A DNA stretch of 64,000 nt from Amborella trichopoda (taxonomy: Eukaryota; Streptophyta; Magnoliopsida; Amborellales; Amborellaceae), in the NCBI RefSeq assembly GCF_000471905.2, contig NW_006496825.1:1218667-1282666 (forward strand), in the 5' to 3' direction. Below the pieces are notes generated by a model, which had not been told where the DNA came from, ran no database searches, and saw nothing but the letters and a program-made list of their open reading frames with translations. This document shows positions 59,715-64,000 of the stretch, in pieces. The first letter of the stretch is position 1, and every line of letters starts with the position of its first letter. Both the position numbers and the translations under genes were made by a program.

Positions 59715-60495
59715 TATAGACACCCCATTTTAAATGTAGCAAATTATGTGGTTTTCTAAACCCTTAGGATCACACTTAATCTAGTAAACCAATTATTTTG
59801 GGATAAGTACGTGTAGGTTATGTGAGTTTATCCTCCCTAGCAGATTTTGGGGAAAAAAGAAGAAGAGAGAGACCAAACCTTAGGAGAGAGCAGATAGAGA
59901 TAAAAAAATTGAGAGACAAGAATCCTAAGGAAGAGAACAGATAGAGATCAAAGAGAAAAAACTAGAGAGAGTTACACGTGAGAAGAGAAAACTAGAAATT
60001 GCTTCAGTAACCCGAACCTCCTGAGAGAAAACCTAAGTCTGGGAAAACATAAACCTAGGGCACAACCACTCTAGATCTACCCTTAGGGCACAACCACCCT
60101 TCTTCAACTAGAAACATTTTGGTGGACATCCGACTCAAAGAGACAAAAGAAGATAGGTTCTGATATGGGTGAGTCCTAGAAGCCTCGGGAGTCTCGAGCC
60201 ATCTGGTCCGGTTTGGTATCGTTTCTTACTCTTTTATTATTTATTTTATGTTTTTATTTCATTTTAATTAGATTAGATTAGTTTTTATTGCTTTTTATTT
60301 CGTGTTTCATATTCGAATCAATGTTGGCACTGCCACTGATCTAAGAACAGATCTGCTAGTTTTTTGACAGATCTGGCCTCAGATCAGAATTCGATTTACC
60401 CCACATTCTCTTTTATCTTCTTTTAAAATCTGTTTGTGGTGTTTGGATCGGAGGGATCTTCCTCAGAAGATCTCTCTGATTTTGCACTATAAACA
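59715..60495 (+). repeat. Element 3 5' LTR, 781 bp
   Basis: Starts TATAGACACCCCATTTTAAA, ends GCACTATAAACA. The 3' half (GTTGGCACTGCCACTGATCT and onward) is close to LTRs A-C; the middle, with AGAGAGAGACC-rich sequence, differs. Confidence 0.8.
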
Positions 60496-60520
60496 CGTTA
60501 GCGCCCACCGTGGGGAATTT
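60496..60520 (+). promoter_or_regulatory. Element 3 primer-site region
   Basis: CGTTAGCGCCCACCGTGGGG follows the LTR and appears to be the least decayed copy in the window. Confidence 0.7.
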
Positions 60521-60823
60521 TGAGCTAAATCCATTAATGAAAAATATAAATAAAAAATAAAATACAAACAGCCCCCGATCTCCCTTTGAGGGCCATTTTC
60601 TTTTTTAAAAAATCAATTTCCATAGGAAAATATCGTTTTATTTCATTTTCATAACATTTTCTTTTTTTCTTTATTTTCTTTTTTTCGTTTATCTGCTTGT
60701 TAGGAAAAATAATAATAATAATAATTTGGGATTTTTAAAAGGCGTTTCTTTTCTGTTTTGGGAATGGGTTCATAGTATGCACCACTATCACCATTCCCAC
60801 TTTCATTGAATATCTTCTCTAGA

Positions 60824-60836
60824 TTTATTTATTTGT

Positions 60837-60911
<75 letters not shown>

Positions 60912-60913
60912 TT
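60824..60913 (+). repeat. (TTTA)n microsatellite
   Basis: About 22 tetranucleotide units with one TTTG variant near the start. The YLFI-repeat open frame over it is an artefact. Confidence 0.97.
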
Positions 60914-61389
60914 CATGCGGATTTCTTTGTTGTGACATCCTCTTCTTCTCTTTCCAAAAGAAATCCATGCTCTTGGTTGTTTATAATTTGGATGGATAAA
61001 GCCTACGCATTTTTTTTACATATATTACTTTTTGGTGCTTATGATATGGCTAGGTTAGATTAGTTGTTGCTTACAATTTGGTTAAATTAGCTTTGTTCGC
61101 ATTCAAATTTCTAATCTCTTGCTGAGAATTATTTTGTTAAAAAAAGAAGAAGAAGAAACATCTTTCCGTTCTTTGGAGTTGATTTTTGTAAATGGTTACC
61201 AACTTTAATCTTCTTTGATATTCACGGGATTTTGTTTCCAATTTTAATCTTGTTTGATATTCACGGGACAATTTTTCATATCAATAGTGCGTGACTTTAT
61301 ATTAAGTAGGAGGAGGTGTGTGAGTTGTTAAGATAGCGACGAATCCATTGAGAGGATATTTACTTAGTTAGCAACAAATCCCTTTAGAG

Positions 61390-61580
61390 AAAATTTATGG
61401 AAGATTTAGATAGACATGGACAGGGAAAGGAGATTGAGAGAAAATAGGGAGGAAAAATAGGGAAGGGAGATTGAGAGAAAATAGGTAGAAAAAATAGGGA
61501 AAAAAGATTAAGAGAAAATAGGAAGAAAAGATTGTGAGTGAGAGAGAAAGAGAGAAAGAGAGAGAGAGAGTTTTAGGGTG
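61390..61580 (+). repeat. ~33-bp GA-rich tandem repeat and GA run
   Basis: Three units containing GATTGAGAGAAAATAGG (about 61,430; 61,467; 61,505 as GATTAAGAGAAAATAGG) lead into an imperfect (GA)n run ending near 61,570. Confidence 0.75.
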
Positions 61581-61599
61581 TGGGAGAGAGAAAAAACAA

Positions 61600-62026
61600 A
61601 AAAATAATAATTAAAAAGCCACTAGTCTTTCAAAAAAAAAATTCTTTTAAGGCTATCTTTTTTTAAAAAAAAAAAAAAAAAATTAAGGCCTTTCTCATTT
61701 AAAAAAAAGAAGGAAAATCACTTTACATAAAAAAATAAAAATAAATAAAAATAAAAAACTTAAAAATAAAAAAGTGACTTTTGTGAAAAATTGTTTTGTT
61801 TTTTTCAAGGTCATTCTATCTCAAAAAAAAAAAAAAGAGTTGGTGTTTGAGGCCATCTTTCTTATCCACTTAAAAAAAAAAACGGTTATCGTAGCTTTTT
61901 TTTTTAAATAAAAAAATCACTTTCCTAAAAAAATGAATATTAGCAGAATTTTAAGGAATCTTTGTCTAAAAAATAAAAATAAAAATAAAAATAAAAATAA
62001 AAATCTTTTAAAGGCATTCTTGCTTT

Positions 62027-62030
<4 letters not shown>
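61600..62030 (+). repeat. A-rich module repeats in the leader
   Basis: Short phrases such as TTAAGGCCTTTCTCATTT and AAAGGCATTCTTGCTTTC alternate with poly(A) runs of 8-18 bases. They continue after the MITE at 62,270-62,530. Degenerate, no exact period. Confidence 0.6.

Positions 62031-62061
<31 letters not shown>
62029..62061. repeat. (TA)n microsatellite
   Basis: About 16 TA units directly before the MITE. A shorter TATATATA stands at its other side. Confidence 0.95.
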
Positions 62062-62064
<3 letters not shown>

Positions 62065-62261
62065 TAATGATCCTATGAGACCCTCCCATACTACATGCAC
62101 CCCAAAGGATCACTATTAAGTTTGGCACATATCTCTCTAGAAACGTTATCACATGAGTGTGGGACTTGACTTTTTCTCAAGATCTGTGCCAAATTTAATG
62201 GTGATCTGTTGGGGTCCTATACACATGAGTGTGGGAGGGTCTCACAAGGTCATTTCCCTCT
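62062..62261. mobile_element. MITE with ~70-bp terminal inverted repeats in (TA)n
   Basis: The left arm (62,062-62,128: GAGTAATGATCCTATGAGAC ... AGTTTGGCAC) and right arm (62,185-62,261: GTGCCAAATTTAATGGTGAT ... GTCATTTCCCTC) are reverse complements with about 80% identity. Flanking TATATA on both sides fits a TA or TATATA target preference, as in Stowaway or related MITEs; superfamily not settled. It sits inside the leader of element 3 and so is younger than it. Confidence 0.75.
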
Positions 62262-63259
62262 CTATATATATAAGGCATTTCTCATTTCTGAAAATTAGGC
62301 ATCTGTGTCTAAAAAAAAAAAATGTCTTTTAAAGGCAATCTTGCTTTCAAAAAAATAAACTTTTGAGGCATTTCTCCTTTTTGGAAAAGAAAAAATGTGC
62401 TTTGCAAAAAAAAAAAAAAAATCACTTTTTCTGCAAAAGTTTCTTTTTGTAAGTTATTTCGTTTTCACAAAAAAAAAAAATTAAAAAAAAGAGAGAATCT
62501 TCACTTTAAAAAAAAATTTGTCCAAAAAAAATCTCTTTCATTTCTTTGCTTCTACTTCGAAATTTACCGCTCTTTCTCTCCTCATTAAACAAAAAGGGGT
62601 TAAAAATAAAAATTTCAGGGTCACCTGCACTCTCTCTCTAATTGTGCCTTGATCGAGTCACCCTCGACTTGGGGCGCGCTCAACTAGGCATAGGTTGTAC
62701 CTGGTTCCACTTTCATTTACTGTATACCTTTTTAGGGGTTGCTTACCTCCATATTTGAACTATGCTTTTGGTCAGTCAAAAACCCGACCCGAAGCACACC
62801 TCACTTGACATGATTTGCGTCAAGTGCTCACCATTTTCTTGCATTGTGTGCCTGCTTGCTTGCTACTTTTTTTTTTATTACGTGCTTCATTACACACTCC
62901 AGCACACATCGGACCAGGAATGCCCAAGAAACCAGCAAACAAATATTTCAAAAACCCCCAAAATCTGTGTTAACGGTGTGAGGGGAACCTAGCTTTGAGA
63001 GTCGAGGAGGTTGGGATTCGCGTAACTTTAACTGTGAGCGCCCCTCTGTAATCCTTTTCTCAAAGCAACTTCGTGTATAGTAGGACCTAGTGAACATCCT
63101 ATAACAGGAGGCTAGGACCTATGTGGGGACCTATATAAGCCTAGCCGCATTTCAATAGTTAGGAACGCACTGTCAACCCAAGCCTACCTATAATCTAGGT
63201 CAAAAGTTTTCGTGTGCTATGCTTGCTTATTTTTGTTGGTTAATCTTAGGTCTCAGATC

Positions 63260-63660
63260 GGGCCCACTTTTAGTCTAAGCTGAACCCTCTGGGTCCAAGT
63301 CCAGGTTTGTACTAGCTTAGCCCAGGTCCGAACCAGGTTTCGCCTTGGTCCAAACTTAGGCCCCCTCTCGGTCTGAGCCAAGGGCACTTTACTAGTTCAT
63401 CATATACTCAGCCAAGCCCAGGTCTGAACCAGGTTCACATGCAGGTCTGAACCTAAGTCCCCTCTTTTTCGTCCGAGCCAAGGGCTGGTGCCTAAACCAA
63501 CCTTGATCCAATTCGGGTCCACACCCGATTTGATCTTCAAAACCGTCTTGGTCCAAGCCCTAGCTTGTACCTAGCTCAGTCTATGTCCGAACCAGGCTCA
63601 CACACAGGTCCAAACCCAGACTCACTCTTAGTCTGAGCCGAGACGCGTACCCATCTAGTC
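63260..63660 (+). repeat. ~160-bp leader repeats of element 3
   Basis: CCCAGGTCCGAACCAGGTTT at about 63,319, GGTCTGAACCAGGTTCACAT at 63,421 and TCCGAACCAGGCTCACACAC at 63,586 match the repeat unit of elements 1 and 2. Confidence 0.7.
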
Positions 63661-63913
63661 TAGATCTCAGTCTAGATTATAGTATAGGTCTCAGCCTAGA
63701 GTTGCCTCTAGAGCTAAACTAGGCTTACCCTAGTTCAGGGTTCAAACAAAAACCATCAAGTCTAGCAGGTTTCATCCAGTCTAATCCTAGCATAGATCTT
63801 AGTTAGGGTTTTACCCCTAGAGTCAAACTAAGTCTAACCTGAGGCGTCGAGTCTAGATCCCACCAAGTCTAGGAATTATAACCCAAGATCATAGCAGAGT
63901 AAGGTCCAACCCC

Positions 63914-64000
63914 ATGGCTCCAGCTCAGTCTAGATCAAGAGAACCTAATCAGTCCGAGAGGCATCGTCACTGTGCTCCCTCACAAATCATTCATAGCACT
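63914..64000 (+). pseudogene. Possible gag start of element 3 (runs off window)
   Basis: ATG at 63,914 opens MAPAQSRSREPNQSERHRHC and stays open for 29 codons to the window end. Its position after the leader repeats corresponds to the gag start of elements 1 and 2, but the residues differ from theirs. Whether it is intact cannot be judged. Confidence 0.4.

Larger units (their letters stand above)
60521..63913 (+). mobile_element. Element 3 leader with simple repeats and an inserted MITE
   Basis: 60,521-62,600 is extremely A/T-rich, with poly(A)-type modules and a MITE. 62,600-63,250 is the conserved leader (GTCACCTGCACTCTCTCTCT, then CGAGTCACCCTCGACTTGGG). 63,260-63,660 holds ~160-bp repeats. 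Confidence 0.65.
50176..64000 (+). mobile_element. Gypsy element 2 (Tat lineage) interrupted by element 3
   Basis: Element 2's visible parts run 50,176-59,714: 5' LTR, primer-site region, hairpin array, leader repeats, gag, protease, RT, RNase H and the second RNase H. At 59,715 the LTR of element 3 begins in the same orientation. The match of element 2 to element 1 stops right there (TGCACTAGTCAARGC...TTCC). The remaining part of element 2 should therefore lie beyond the window, after element 3. Broken in many places. Confidence 0.75.
59715..64000 (+). mobile_element. Gypsy element 3, 5' part, running off the window
   Basis: A Tat-type LTR (59,715-60,495), a primer-site region, a long leader and a possible gag start at 63,914. 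It is inserted in element 2 in the same orientation. The LTR is only 781 bp and lacks the hairpin cluster, so it is a different subfamily or a shortened LTR. The leader from about 62,600 matches those of elements 1 and 2. Confidence 0.8.

Noticed and set aside
60806-61063. 85-codon frame with Tyr-Leu-Phe-Ile repeats
   Set aside because: Translation of the (TTTA)n microsatellite.

Overview
This is a stretch of an AT-rich flowering-plant nuclear genome, probably a woody eudicot or other angiosperm with a large repeat-filled genome. The species cannot be named from the sequence. Evidence for a plant: Tat-lineage Ty3/Gypsy and Tnt1-like Ty1/Copia retroelements, plant L1 LINEs with C-terminal RNase H, an Au-like SINE, several MITE families and a CT-rich plant-type promoter and leader. 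One 273-base run of N marks a scaffold gap. No complete host gene is visible; the only candidate is a promoter plus first coding exon on the minus strand near 46.66-47.06 kb.

Layout. 1-8.2 kb: unannotatable, AT-rich DNA holding a 147-bp foldback, a SINE, two head-to-tail MITEs, a 164-bp tandem duplication and one coding-like relic. 8.2-10.5 kb: an old Gypsy LTR with its leader. 10.5-11.9 kb: two LINE 3' ends. 13.5-15.2 kb: a cluster of MITE termini. 15.8-24 kb (minus strand): a LINE whose C-terminal RNase H (15.8-16.3 kb) and N-terminal endonuclease plus ORF1 (22-24 kb) lie on either side of a broken Gypsy gag/leader/LTR block. 26.7-31.5 kb (minus): a broken Tnt1-like Copia element. 32.35-46.6 kb: a 14.3-kb Gypsy element (element 1) with both LTRs, gag, RT, two RNase H domains and integrase, broken many times. 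48.4-50.2 kb: a LINE RT fragment. 50.2-59.7 kb: a sister Gypsy element (element 2), inserted in that LINE and itself interrupted by a third Gypsy element (element 3), which begins at 59,715 and runs off the window.

How the parts relate. Elements 1 and 2 and, more distantly, element 3 share LTR ends (TGTAGACACC-like start, CGTAAACA-like end), a CGCCCACCRTGGGG-type post-LTR site and a leader made of ~160-bp tandem units. The most unusual feature is a ~23-bp near-palindrome (GGGCGACACT, 3-base loop, AGTGTCGCCC). It is scattered or tandemly arrayed in the LTRs, the leader and the 3' untranslated tract of elements 1 and 2 and seems absent from their coding parts and from element 3's LTR. Element 1 appears to sit 45 bp inside the first intron of the candidate host gene, in the opposite orientation. 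All functional statements about transposons come from family knowledge; divergence estimates are hand counts.
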